Shown here in pieces: positions 34,955 to 43,252 of a stretch of 64,000 bases of DNA (position 1 is the first letter of the stretch; the number at the start of each line of letters is the position of its first letter). The DNA comes from Sulfopaludibacter sp035606355 (GTDB lineage: Bacteria > Acidobacteriota > Terriglobia > Bryobacterales > Bryobacteraceae), in contig DATNFO010000045.1 of assembly GCA_035606355.1 (NCBI GenBank), positions 124,001-188,000 on the forward strand, written 5' to 3'. A model generated the notes under the pieces. It did not search any database. It worked only from the letters and a program-made list of their open reading frames with translations, and was not told where the DNA came from. A program made the position numbers and the translations under genes.

Positions 34955-35362
34955 TCACTTCCCTGCGAAGAACCAGTGGACTCCGTATTTATCCGCCATG
35001 TGTCCGTAGGTTCCGAAGGGCATCTGGCGCAGGTCGTCCAGCAGATCTTTGTCGGCTCCGTCGGCGAGTTTGTCGAAGACGGCCCGCAGCTCGGGGTAGG
35101 CGCCGCCGCTGACATAGATTGCGACAGTGTTGCCCTGCTTGGGATGGCGGGTGGGATGAAGCCAGTCTGTCGCGGAGAACTCCACGAGTCCGCTCTTCAG
35201 GTGGGCGTTCGCCACCTTTTGGTGCTGCGCGGCGGGGATCTGCGCCTTCATCGGCGTATCGGCAATTTTGGTGACGGTCAATTCGCCGCCGAAACAGGCT
35301 TGGTAGAACGCCATGGCTTCCGCGCAGTTTCCTTCGAATAAGAGGAACGGTGTGACTTGCAT
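34955..35362 (-). CDS. VOC-family protein (PhnB/glyoxalase-like)
   Basis: 135 residues with the paired beta-alpha-beta-beta-beta modules of the vicinal-oxygen-chelate fold. The beginning TPFLLFEGNCAEAMAFYQACF and the end FGTYGHMADKYGVHWFF are the standard signatures of the PhnB-like (3-demethylubiquinone methyltransferase-like) subgroup. Members bind small molecules or metals; most are uncharacterised. Start ATG 35362 is chosen because the 27 upstream codons run through a hairpin repeat. Confidence 0.85.
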   Translation of the reverse strand: MQVTPFLLFEGNCAEAMAFYQACFGGELTVTKIADTPMKAQIPAAQHQKVANAHLKSGLVEFSATDWLHPTRHPKQGNTVAIYVSGGAYPELRAVFDKLADGADKDLLDDLRQMPFGTYGHMADKYGVHWFFAGK

Positions 35363-35388
35363 GTTTTGATAATACCGAGGAAGGCACG

Positions 35389-35430
35389 TCCGCGCTCCGC
35401 GCGGATTTGGGACCGGCCGGGAGACCGGCG
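35389..35430. repeat. Hairpin and degenerate GGCCGG palindrome
   Basis: TCCGCGC-TCC-GCGCGGA (35389-35405) followed by GGACCGGCCGGGAGACCGGC, a degenerate relative of the GGCCGGTC palindromes. Lies between the TPR gene stop and the VOC gene start on the same strand, so it may end or attenuate transcription. Confidence 0.4.
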
Positions 35431-35448
35431 GATACCAAACCATACCGT

Positions 35449-35793
35449 TTAGGGTTCGGGGATTTGGTGTTTGGCGAGGAGCTCGACGGCGGTATCGAGG
35501 CCGTGGTTTTGGGCGGCTCTCGCGTGGGCCCAGGCGGCTTTGTAGTCTCCTTTCACGGCGTACATTTCGGTGAGGGCTGCGTGGGCGGGGGCGTACGTGG
35601 AGTCCAGATGGACGGCGTGCAGGAGCAGGGCCAACGCTTCATCCTGCTTGTTTTCGATGCGGTAGAGTTGCGCCAGGTGGTGGTAAGGGCGCGGGTTGGC
35701 GGGCTCTCTGGCGATCCACGCCTTCTGCTCGGCGATGTGCTTGTGGGTTTCTTCCGACAGCGCGGGTTGGATGAGTTCGTCTTTCCAGTTCAT
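35449..35793 (-). CDS. Small TPR-repeat protein
   Basis: 114 residues, nearly all helical, with two recognisable tetratricopeptide repeats (PYHHLAQLYRIENKQDEALALL and YAPAHAALTEMYAVKGDYKAAW). TPR proteins mediate protein-protein contact; no signal peptide, so cytoplasmic. The start overlaps the stop of the glycerate kinase gene (ATGA-type), so it is part of the shikimate kinase - glycerate kinase - TPR operon. Partner unknown. Confidence 0.8.
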   Translation of the reverse strand: MNWKDELIQPALSEETHKHIAEQKAWIAREPANPRPYHHLAQLYRIENKQDEALALLLHAVHLDSTYAPAHAALTEMYAVKGDYKAAWAHARAAQNHGLDTAVELLAKHQIPEP

Positions 35794-37076
35794 TTGATTA
35801 GCAGGATTCTGACGTCGGCAACATTGGTGTTGGTCGGGCCGGTGATGATGAGATCGGAGAGCGGTTCGAAGTAGTTGTAGGAATCGTTGCCCGCGAGGTA
35901 GCGCGCGGCTTCGGGGTTGCGGGCCAGCGTGTCTCCGTCGGCGATCGCTCCGGCGGCATCGGTGGGACCATCGGTGCCGTCGGTCCCGGCGCTGAGAACG
36001 ACGGTGTTCGGCTGGCCGGCGAGGTCAATCGCCGCGGCGAGCGCGAATTCCTGATTGCGGCCTCCCTTCCCTTCCCCTTTGATCGTGACGGTGGTTTCTC
36101 CACCGGAGATGAGGGCGGCCGGAGGCTTGACGGGATGACCGGTGGCGGCGATCTCCCGGGCGATGGCAGCGTGCATGCGCGCGACGTCTCGCGTTTCGCC
36201 TCCGATGGTGCTGGAGAGAATCAGGGTGCGGTAGCCGAGCTCCTTCGCTTTTTTCGCCGCGCTATCAAGTGCCAGGCGATTGCTGCCGATTACTGTGTTG
36301 CGCACGCGCTTGAATAAGGGGTCGTCGGGTTTCGGAGTTTCGGCGACGGTTCCCGCGATACCGGCTTCGATGCGGTCGCGGACCGCGGCTGGAATTCGGT
36401 CCTGCAGGTGGTAGCGGCGGAGGATGGCAGCGGCTTGAGCGAAGGTGGAAGCGTCGGGGGCTGTGGGTCCGGAGCCGATGACATCGAGGTCGTCTCCGAT
36501 GACGTCGGAGAGGAGCAGGGATTCGACGGTGGCCGGCGCGGCGAGGCGGGCGAGTTGTCCGCCCTTGATGCTCGAGATGTGTTTGCGGATGGCGTTGATT
36601 TCGTGAATATTGGCGCCGCAGGCGAGGAGGAGGCGGGTGACGGCCTGCTTTTCTTCCAGGGTAACGGGGGCGGCAGGCAAAGGCAGCAGGGCGGAAGCGC
36701 CGCCGGAGATGAGGCAGATGACGAGGTCATTTGGGCCGGCGGATTCGGCGAGAGCGGCGATGCGCGCGGCTCCGGCTACGCCCGCGGCATCGGGGACGGG
36801 GTGACCGCATTCGTTGAGCTCGATGCGGCGGAGTTTGGCGAGGTGTCCATATTTGACGTTGACGAAGCCGGCGGTGATGCGGCGGCCGAGGACGCGTTCG
36901 GCCGCGAGGGCCATAGAGGCTCCGGCTTTACCTGCGCCGAGAACGTAGATGTTGCGGAAGCGGGAGATATCGAGCGATTGCAAGCGGCGGGTGACGGCGT
37001 CCGCGGGGGCGGCAGCAGCGAGAGCCGCCTTGAAGATGGCGAGGGCGTGGCGGCGGAGAGTTTTCGTGGAGTTCAT
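35790..37076 (-). CDS. Glycerate 2-kinase, MOFRL family
   Basis: 428 residues with the DUF4147 N-terminal domain (VLGAGKAGASMALAAERVLG; CLISGGASALLPLP) and the C-terminal MOFRL domain (LISGGETTVTIKGEGKGGRN; SAGTDGTDGPTDAAGA). This family phosphorylates D-glycerate at C2, feeding it into glycolysis. Second gene of a three-gene operon; its start overlaps the stop of shikimate kinase by ATGA. Cytoplasmic; no oddities seen. Confidence 0.9.
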   Translation of the reverse strand: MNSTKTLRRHALAIFKAALAAAAPADAVTRRLQSLDISRFRNIYVLGAGKAGASMALAAERVLGRRITAGFVNVKYGHLAKLRRIELNECGHPVPDAAGVAGAARIAALAESAGPNDLVICLISGGASALLPLPAAPVTLEEKQAVTRLLLACGANIHEINAIRKHISSIKGGQLARLAAPATVESLLLSDVIGDDLDVIGSGPTAPDASTFAQAAAILRRYHLQDRIPAAVRDRIEAGIAGTVAETPKPDDPLFKRVRNTVIGSNRLALDSAAKKAKELGYRTLILSSTIGGETRDVARMHAAIAREIAATGHPVKPPAALISGGETTVTIKGEGKGGRNQEFALAAAIDLAGQPNTVVLSAGTDGTDGPTDAAGAIADGDTLARNPEAARYLAGNDSYNYFEPLSDLIITGPTNTNVADVRILLIK

Positions 37077-37603
37077 TTGAGCATCGGGTGGGCGAGGATG
37101 GCTTCGGCGGTAACGGAGGGGTCGTCAGAATCGATGGCGATGTGGATGTCGGCGAGCTGATAGTGTTCGCGGCGGGAGTGGAAGAGCTCGGCAAAACGGT
37201 GAGGGTCGGCGGCGAGAGGGCGGTGCGCGGATTGGGCGACGCGGCGTTGCACGGTTTCGAAAGGACAGTCCAGCCAGATGGCGAGGCCGGCATTCTGGAT
37301 GAGGTCGCGGTTGGCGGGCTGGCAGAAGGCGCCGCCGCCGAGGGCGAGGACGGCGGGGCGGCCGCGTTCGATCCAATCGACGTGATGGCGCACGATGCCG
37401 GTTTCGATGCGGCGGAATTCATCTTCCCCGCGCGTGGCGAACAGGCTGGTGATGGTGGTCTTTTCGGCGGCTTCGATTTCGGTGTCGGTATCGAAGAAGC
37501 TCCAGCCGAGGCGGCGGGCGAGTTCGCGTCCGACGGTGGATTTGCCGGCGGCCATGAAGCCGACGATGTAGAGGCCGGGGGTGCGCTTCAGTCGGAGGTG
37601 CAT
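37073..37603 (-). CDS. aroK: Shikimate kinase
   Basis: 176 residues. P-loop GFMAAGKST (K21), the FDTD motif at 37-40 that binds shikimate and magnesium, the RRIE (about 64-67) and GGGAF substrate-contact motifs, and the lid arginine in HRPLA. Catalyses ATP-dependent phosphorylation of shikimate at O3, in aromatic amino-acid synthesis. Heads the operon with the glycerate kinase and TPR genes. Two CACAGAG repeats lie just upstream. Confidence 0.92.
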   Translation of the reverse strand: MHLRLKRTPGLYIVGFMAAGKSTVGRELARRLGWSFFDTDTEIEAAEKTTITSLFATRGEDEFRRIETGIVRHHVDWIERGRPAVLALGGGAFCQPANRDLIQNAGLAIWLDCPFETVQRRVAQSAHRPLAADPHRFAELFHSRREHYQLADIHIAIDSDDPSVTAEAILAHPMLK

Positions 37604-37628
37604 AGGGTTATGAGGGGCAGTGTCGATT

Positions 37629-37850
37629 CACCACAGAGACACAGAGGACGCCGAGAGAGCACAGAGAAAGGCAACGGCCTGGCGGCATAGGCACAGCGCG
37701 ACAAGCCGCAAACGGATTGGGGCGCCGTTCCGTTTGGGTTTGCGGCAGCGCAATTACCACAGAGACACAGAGGACGCCGAGAGGGCACAGAGAAGAGGTC
37801 GGATTGGTTTTCTCTGTGTCCTCTGTGCGTTCTCTGTGCCTCTGTGGTGG
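37629..37850. repeat. CACAGAG-rich repeats, two direct copies and one inverted
   Basis: Direct copies at about 37629-37671 and 37755-37796 share CCACAGAGACACAGAGGACG and differ at few positions; an inverted copy occupies about 37808-37850 (TCTCTGTGTCCTCTGTGCGT ...). The second and third could pair as a long hairpin. The 284-nt interval between shikimate kinase and the SDR gene holds nothing else recognisable. Similar CACAGAG tracts are scattered in many environmental bacterial genomes. Confidence 0.7.
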
Positions 37851-37887
37851 GATTACGATGCTTCATGGATTGTGGTGGAGATCGGCT

Positions 37888-38661
37888 TCATGCGGTCCCG
37901 TTGATTTTGGCCATTCGGCTTTCTACGAAGCCGGGGAAGAGGCGCATGGCGGCTATCAGCAGCCAGCCGGTTTTTGGGGTTACGACCGTTCTGGCATTTC
38001 GCTCTACTCCGCGGCGGATGTCGCGGGCGCATTCGGCGGCGGTTATGGCTAGCGAGCGCGCCTGTTTGATTCCGGCCGGCGGTTGCCCGGCGATCACGTT
38101 CTTTTGAAATGCCGTTTGGACGTAGCCCGGGCAGACGATCAGGGTGCGTATGCCGTCGCGGCGGAGTTCCATGCGCAAGCCTTCGGTCCACGAGCCGAGC
38201 GCGTACTTGGAGGCGCTATAGAGATTCATCCACGGAAGGGTCATTTTTCCGGCGATGGAGCCGATATTCACAATCATGCCACCGTGGCGCTCGCGCATGT
38301 GGGGGATGGCGAGGCGGGCGAGTGCGAGGGGGACGAAAAAGTTCAGCTCCAGGAGAGCGCGGACTTCGTCTTCGGGTGCGCTCCAGGAGGGTCCGTAGAG
38401 ACCGGCTCCGGCGTTGTTGATCAGGATATCGATGCCGTTGTAACGATCGAGTGTGGCGGCGATGAGGCGGGCGCGATGCGCGGGGTCGGTGAGGTCTCCG
38501 GCGGTGAGGAGCGCATCGGGGGGTGAGTTGAGGCGGAGGGCGGATTCGTTGCGGGCGGTGAGAGAGAGACGGGCTCCGGCGCGCGCGAATTCGGCGGCGC
38601 AGGCTGCGCCGATGCCTTGGGAGGCTCCGGTGATGAGTACGACCTTTCCTTCCAGGGTCAT
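37888..38661 (-). CDS. Short-chain dehydrogenase/reductase (SDR)
   Basis: 257 residues from ATG 38661. NAD(P)-binding motif TGASQGIG near the N-terminus, NNAG in the fourth strand, the catalytic Ser region (IVNIGSIAG) and YSASK with the catalytic Tyr and Lys. Classical SDR fold; substrate not deducible. It resembles the DltE/YqjQ-like group acting on short-chain or lipid substrates. Divergent from the LON-domain gene across 77 nt. Confidence 0.85.
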   Translation of the reverse strand: MTLEGKVVLITGASQGIGAACAAEFARAGARLSLTARNESALRLNSPPDALLTAGDLTDPAHRARLIAATLDRYNGIDILINNAGAGLYGPSWSAPEDEVRALLELNFFVPLALARLAIPHMRERHGGMIVNIGSIAGKMTLPWMNLYSASKYALGSWTEGLRMELRRDGIRTLIVCPGYVQTAFQKNVIAGQPPAGIKQARSLAITAAECARDIRRGVERNARTVVTPKTGWLLIAAMRLFPGFVESRMAKINGTA

Positions 38662-38725
38662 TGTCAGGCTTGATTGTACCAGCGGGGGTGTGCGGCGCTG
38701 GACAGGCGAAACGGGCGGCGCCACC

Positions 38726-38731
38726 TATAAT
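38726..38731 (+). promoter_or_regulatory. TATAAT box before the LON-domain gene
   Basis: A perfect -10 hexamer 8 nt before ATG 38739 with no convincing -35 box. If used, transcription would start at or next to the ATG, giving a nearly leaderless mRNA; the GGGGGA in between argues for an alternative upstream start. Confidence 0.25.
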
Positions 38732-38738
38732 GGGGGAC

Positions 38739-39365
38739 ATGGCCGGCGCGCTTCTGCCCCTTTTTCCGCTGCATGTGGTGGTGTTTCCCCGGACGGCTTT
38801 GCCGCTTCACATTTTTGAAGAGCGCTATAAGGAGATGGTGGGAAACGCGATCCGCGACAATTCCGAGTTCGGCGTGGTGCTGGCCAAGGAAGAGGGAATC
38901 GTGAACGCGGGGTGCACGGTGGTGGTGGATCAACTGCTGCAGATGCATCCGGACGGGCGCATGGACGTGGTGACGAATGGCCGGCGGCGGTTTGAGATTC
39001 AATCGCTGAACGAAGACAAGGAGTATCTGCAGGCAGAGGTCGCCTACTTCGACGATGACGATTTCGCGCCCGCGCCCGCGGAGTTGCGGAACGAGACGCT
39101 CTCGCAGTGGCGTGTGCTGAGCAAGTTCGGAGCGGCGAGTGAACGGGAACCGAACCTGGAAGATCCGCAATTGAGCTTTCAGGTGGCGCAGATGGTGCCG
39201 GACCTGGACTTTCAGAACTCTCTATTGCGGCATCGCAGCGAGACGGCGCGCCTGCGGCAATTGAACAAGTATCTGGCGGAGTACATTCCGCGGCAGAAGA
39301 CCATCGAACGGATGAAGGCGATTGCGCCGACGAACGGGTTCGGAGGCAAGCCGGCGGGGATATAG
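38739..39365 (+). CDS. LON peptidase substrate-binding-domain protein
   Basis: 208 residues. The N-terminus LLPLFPLHVVVFPRTALPLH followed by IFEERYKEMVG is the standard opening of the Lon N-terminal (LAN/PUA-like) domain, here without ATPase or protease domains. Such stand-alone proteins are widespread; their role is unclear, possibly in protein quality control. Start ATG 38739 follows GGGGGA. First gene of a tight row with the TonB-like and HAD genes (gaps of 2 nt and 0 nt). Confidence 0.85.
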   Translation: MAGALLPLFPLHVVVFPRTALPLHIFEERYKEMVGNAIRDNSEFGVVLAKEEGIVNAGCTVVVDQLLQMHPDGRMDVVTNGRRRFEIQSLNEDKEYLQAEVAYFDDDDFAPAPAELRNETLSQWRVLSKFGAASEREPNLEDPQLSFQVAQMVPDLDFQNSLLRHRSETARLRQLNKYLAEYIPRQKTIERMKAIAPTNGFGGKPAGI

Positions 39366-39367
39366 GG

Positions 39368-40843
39368 ATGCGGGCTCGGTTACGGATTCCAGGGGGAATA
39401 TCGCGGCTGCGGCGGTGCATGTCGTTTCTCGCGTCGGCGGCGGTGCATGGCTGCGTGCTGTTGTGGGTGGTGGCGGGCGCGGCGCTGCAACAGGACGGAG
39501 CGCGGCAAACGATTTACGAGCAGGAGATCAAGCCGAATCTGCACAAGCTGATCTGGTATGACTTGCGGGAGCGGCTGCCGGATGTGCGGCCGAGTGCAAG
39601 CGGAGAGGACAAGCGTCCGGCGCGCGCCAGGCTGCGGGCCAGGCAGGCGGTAGTAGCAGGGAAGCGCGAGGATGTGCGCGCGCCGCAGATGATCTGGATG
39701 CCCGCGCCTCCCGTGGAGATGCCGAAAGCATTGAAGCTGCCGAACGTTTTGGCGATAGCGGCGGCTCCGCGGCCGGTTCGGGAGTTCAAGCAGCCGGAGC
39801 CGCAGCGCGCAACGGCGGCAGCTCCGGTTTTGGCGGAGGCGCCGAAGCTATCGGAAAGCGGCCCGGCGAAGGTGGATTTAGGGGCGGCTATGCCGCATCC
39901 GCAGCGCAAGGCGTTCACGGCCCCGGCACCGGTGCGCCGCACGGACGAGCGGGTAGAACTGGCGGCCGCGCCGGAGATTGCTCTGGCGCAGGCGAAATCG
40001 GCCACCCCGGCGGTGGATGCTCCGGCGATCCGGCCGGTGCGGGCCTTCGCGGCTCCGGTTGTGGCAAAGAACGTAGAGGAGCCGGTGGAAGTGGCGGCGG
40101 CTCCGGAGATGACGGCGGCCCCTTCACCGGTGTCCATGGCTATTGTGGGACTCAATCCGGCGAAGACGATGGAGGGTCCGAAGCCCCCGGGGTCGCATGA
40201 GGGCGGATTCTCGGCGGGTCCGGCGCCGCGGCCGGATGGCGGACAGGGGACTGCGCCGAAGACGGGGATGCTGGTGGTTCCCGGCCTGATGGCAAGCGGC
40301 GGAGGCAAGGGAGCGCTGCCGGCGTTATCGGCGGCGATCGCGGCTCCGCTGCGCAGTGTGCTGCCGGCGGCGGGCGGCACGCCTTCGGCGACGGTTGCGC
40401 GGCCGGGGGCGGCGCGAGTTGCGAGCTCGCCCGATCCACGGATGGACGGCAGAGTGATCTACACGCTGGCCATACAGATGGCGAACGTCACCAGCTACTC
40501 GGGGAGCTGGCTGGTGTGGTTTGCGGAGCACCGGCCGGAGCCAGGCGAGCGGGGGTCGGCGCTGCGACCGCCTGCGCCGCTACGAAAAGTGGATCCGAAA
40601 TATGTGGTGACGGCGGTGGAGGAGCGGGTGGAGGGCACCGTCCGGCTCGCGGCGCTGGTGCGCAAGGACGGTCACGTGGAGCGGATCGAGCTGTTGAAGC
40701 ATCTGGACGACCGGCTGGACCGGAGCGCGGAAGAGGCGCTGGGCAAATGGGTGTTCGAGCCCGCACAGCGCGACGGGGAAGCCGTGGACATCGACGCGGT
40801 GTTCGAGATTCCCTTCCGCCTGCCGCCGAAACCGAAACGATAA
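39368..40843 (+). CDS. TonB-like energy transducer (TonB C-terminal domain)
   Basis: 491 residues: a short basic N-terminus, one membrane span (about 19-40, SFLASAAVHGCVLLWVVAGA), a very long Ala/Pro-rich periplasmic segment (about 100-400), and a TonB C-terminal domain (about 405-485; EGTVRLAALVRKDGHVERIE, then DRSAEEALGKWVFEPA). It could energise the Oar-like receptors in the window, though ExbB/ExbD are not nearby and Acidobacteria often carry several TonB-like proteins. Starts 2 nt after the LON-domain gene stop. Confidence 0.8.
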   Translation: MRARLRIPGGISRLRRCMSFLASAAVHGCVLLWVVAGAALQQDGARQTIYEQEIKPNLHKLIWYDLRERLPDVRPSASGEDKRPARARLRARQAVVAGKREDVRAPQMIWMPAPPVEMPKALKLPNVLAIAAAPRPVREFKQPEPQRATAAAPVLAEAPKLSESGPAKVDLGAAMPHPQRKAFTAPAPVRRTDERVELAAAPEIALAQAKSATPAVDAPAIRPVRAFAAPVVAKNVEEPVEVAAAPEMTAAPSPVSMAIVGLNPAKTMEGPKPPGSHEGGFSAGPAPRPDGGQGTAPKTGMLVVPGLMASGGGKGALPALSAAIAAPLRSVLPAAGGTPSATVARPGAARVASSPDPRMDGRVIYTLAIQMANVTSYSGSWLVWFAEHRPEPGERGSALRPPAPLRKVDPKYVVTAVEERVEGTVRLAALVRKDGHVERIELLKHLDDRLDRSAEEALGKWVFEPAQRDGEAVDIDAVFEIPFRLPPKPKR

Positions 40844-41527
40844 ATGCGACAGTTCCTGATTATCGACGCAGACGATACTCTGTGGGAAAACAACATCTAT
40901 TTCGAGAGCGCGTTCGAGGAGTTTGTCGAGTTTCTGGCGCACTCGAAGCTTTCGCCGCGCGAGGTGCGCGATGTGCTGGACAGCATCGAGGAGGCGAACG
41001 CGCGGATTCACGGCTATGGGAGTTTGAACTTCGCGCGCAACCTGCGCGAGTGTTATGAGCGGCTGACAGAGCGCGATTTGCACGCGGACGACATCGCCAC
41101 GGCGATGAGTTTCGCCGAGCGGATTCTGGATTGCCCGATGGAGACGATCGCGGGCGTGCCGGAGACGCTCGAGTACCTTTCGCTGCGCCACGACCTCACC
41201 TTGTTCACAAAAGGCGATCCGGAAGAGCAGAAGCTGAAGATCGACCGTTCCGGGCTGGGGCAATTCTTCGGGCACACGGCGATTGTGAAGGAGAAGGACG
41301 CCGCGGCGTATCGCGCGCTGGTGGAGGAGCGCGGTATGGATGCGGAGCGGGCGTGGATGATCGGGAACAGCCCGAAGAGCGATATCAATCCGGCGTTAGA
41401 GGCGGGGCTGAATGCGGTATTCGTGCCGCATGCGCATACCTGGGTGCTGGAGAAGCAGGAGATCCGGCCGGTGGAGGGGAAACTGGTGGTGGTGAAGAAA
41501 TTCGAGGATCTGCGCGAAATGTTTTAG
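40844..41527 (+). CDS. HAD-superfamily hydrolase
   Basis: 227 residues. Motif I is IIDADDTLWENN (D8 nucleophile, D10 acid/base), motif II TLFTKGD, motif III lysine in IVKEKD, motif IV MIGNSPKSDINPA. The alpha-helical cap lies at about 20-110. A cytoplasmic phosphatase of YjjG/phosphoglycolate-like type; substrate unknown. ATG directly abuts the TAA of the TonB-like gene. A strong inverted repeat overlaps its stop codon. Confidence 0.85.
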   Translation: MRQFLIIDADDTLWENNIYFESAFEEFVEFLAHSKLSPREVRDVLDSIEEANARIHGYGSLNFARNLRECYERLTERDLHADDIATAMSFAERILDCPMETIAGVPETLEYLSLRHDLTLFTKGDPEEQKLKIDRSGLGQFFGHTAIVKEKDAAAYRALVEERGMDAERAWMIGNSPKSDINPALEAGLNAVFVPHAHTWVLEKQEIRPVEGKLVVVKKFEDLREMF

Positions 41528-41560
41528 GCCGGCAACCCCTTTGCGGGAGCGCCGGCCTAA
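41524..41560. terminator. Bidirectional hairpin between converging genes
   Basis: TTAGGCCGGC ... GCCGGCCTAA, a perfect 10-bp stem with a 17-nt loop that itself can pair (CCCC/GGGAG). Lies between the HAD gene and the convergent PEP-CTERM gene. No T-run, so factor-independent termination is uncertain. Confidence 0.45.
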
Positions 41561-41590
41561 GAATGATAGCGGAGATGCCTAAGCTGGTTC

Positions 41591-43114
41591 TTACTTTTTG
41601 CCGCTTTTCCGGCGGCCGATCACGCCGAACAGCGTGAGAGCGCTGCCGAGCAGGATGGTGGTCATCGGCTCCGGCGTGAGGTTGAAGCTTTCCGTCAAAT
41701 GCGAGATGTGGGTACTGTTGATCGCTCTCGCGCCGTTGTTGGAGGACAGGTCAAACGTTGTGGAAACCGCGATCGGCGTATTCACGGGAAGGAACGGGGA
41801 GAAGTTATTCGATGCGCCGCCCGAGGTATTGCCGATTGGATCGCTCGCGATGCTGGTGGCGCCGTTCTTGACGTTTACGTTGCTGCCTGCAAAGGTGCCG
41901 CTGGCAGTGCCGTGCGTTACCGCATCGCTATATGCAAAACCAGTGATCTTCACCGTCGGAGCAGCCACCGTGTAGTTGATGTTGAAATCCAAAGTGGCGC
42001 TGCTGGCGGTACCCGCGACGAGGCCGAAGTTGGCCGTCACCGTCGAACCGGCCTGCGTCATGTCAACCGTGACATTGCCGGCAGTGGGCACGGTGGTGAT
42101 TCCCGACGTAGTGCCCGTACCCGAGGTGGTGTTCACAAGAATCTGCAAACTGGTGGGGTTAAACGTAAAGTTGAGCTGGCCGAAAGTGCATGTGCCGGCG
42201 GTCTCATACTGAGCCAGCGTGCTCAACGAGGTGCACAGGGGAGCCGCCTGAGCGGATCCGGACGAAACGGCGGCAGCCGCGACTGCCAATACGCCGGCGG
42301 CCAGTTTGCGGCGGCGTACCAGGAACAGGACCAGCAGGCCGGCTCCGGCCAGAACGAACGGCCCGGGCTCCGGCACGCTGTTGAAGAGGAACGTTTCGGT
42401 CGTGCTGTTGATCGTCTCGGAACTATTGGTATCGAACGCGGTCATCAGGTAATCTTTGTCCACATCAACCGCGGTCGAGGAGATGGGAGCACTCAAGGTG
42501 AGAGCCGTCCCGCCGTTGGCGATTGACTCGGAATCGGTGTTGCCCACCGCGATCATGTTGATTCCGGGGAACTGAGTCTGGCTGTTGTGATCGATGACGG
42601 ATTCGCCGACCTGTGCGGACGTGCCCCCGCCGAAATCGTCGCAACTGGCGATGGACGCGTCAGCGCAGTGTCCGCCGTAATGGATCAGCGAATCGATCGA
42701 CAGAGTGGTACTGATGAGTTTGATCGGCAGCGGAGCCAGGTTGTTGACGGCCGCTGTAAAGTGCAGGCGGAAGTCGGCTTCGCCTTCTGTATCGTTCACC
42801 GTCCATTGCGTAGCGTTAATCGGGGTAAACGTCAGCCCTACAGGTGCATTGGGCAGAAGTCCGTTTCCGACGATGTTCACGCGCACATCCGTATCGTTCA
42901 CATTGGTGCCGACAGTGGAATAAGCGCTCCCGGCCGGCGGGAACGTGAAATCAATGTATCCGACGCTACAGGTGTTGTTTTCGTATGTGGAAAGGAGGGC
43001 ACCATTTACGCAGAGGGGGGCTGCGAGCAACTGAGTACCAACGAGGGCTCCGGCTACGAGTATATACTTACCGAGGTTTTTGAAAATTGCGTCCATGAGT
43101 GCTGAATTCATCAT
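41591..43114 (-). CDS. Double PEP-CTERM protein (two complete units fused head to tail)
   Basis: 507 residues. Unit 1: signal peptide (about 12-31), domain beginning AAPLCVNGALLSTYENNTCS, and a full sorting tail, VPEPG at 247-251, hydrophobic span 252-266, RRRK 267-270. Unit 2 follows without a break: a second signal-peptide-like stretch (LAAGVLAVAAAAVSSGSAQA, 271-290), a homologous domain opening AAPLCTSLSTLAQY..TC, and a second tail, TPEPM near 480 with basic end RRKSGKK. The frame is continuous. Exosortase and signal peptidase could split it into two surface proteins, or it is a recent gene fusion. Start ATG 43114 follows GGAG; promoter and operator-like palindrome lie upstream. Confidence 0.85.
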   Translation of the reverse strand: MMNSALMDAIFKNLGKYILVAGALVGTQLLAAPLCVNGALLSTYENNTCSVGYIDFTFPPAGSAYSTVGTNVNDTDVRVNIVGNGLLPNAPVGLTFTPINATQWTVNDTEGEADFRLHFTAAVNNLAPLPIKLISTTLSIDSLIHYGGHCADASIASCDDFGGGTSAQVGESVIDHNSQTQFPGINMIAVGNTDSESIANGGTALTLSAPISSTAVDVDKDYLMTAFDTNSSETINSTTETFLFNSVPEPGPFVLAGAGLLVLFLVRRRKLAAGVLAVAAAAVSSGSAQAAPLCTSLSTLAQYETAGTCTFGQLNFTFNPTSLQILVNTTSGTGTTSGITTVPTAGNVTVDMTQAGSTVTANFGLVAGTASSATLDFNINYTVAAPTVKITGFAYSDAVTHGTASGTFAGSNVNVKNGATSIASDPIGNTSGGASNNFSPFLPVNTPIAVSTTFDLSSNNGARAINSTHISHLTESFNLTPEPMTTILLGSALTLFGVIGRRKSGKK

Positions 43115-43182
43115 TTCTTCTCCACGGGAACTTGGACTGTGAAAGCCCTAACGCTTCCTACTTTTGCATTCGACCGTACGTT

Positions 43183-43212
43183 AGGATACGGCGGGGCGAA
43201 TCCCTGAGTCAA
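43183..43212 (-). promoter_or_regulatory. Promoter of the double PEP-CTERM gene
   Basis: Minus-strand TTGACT (43207-43212), 18-nt spacer, TATCCT (43183-43188), start near 43176 and a leader of about 60 nt. Same -35 hexamer and spacer length as the kelch/Ig-like gene promoter. Confidence 0.5.
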
Positions 43213-43252
43213 TGAGCTAGGCCCTTATTTTTGCGCAGTTTACGCACGTACG

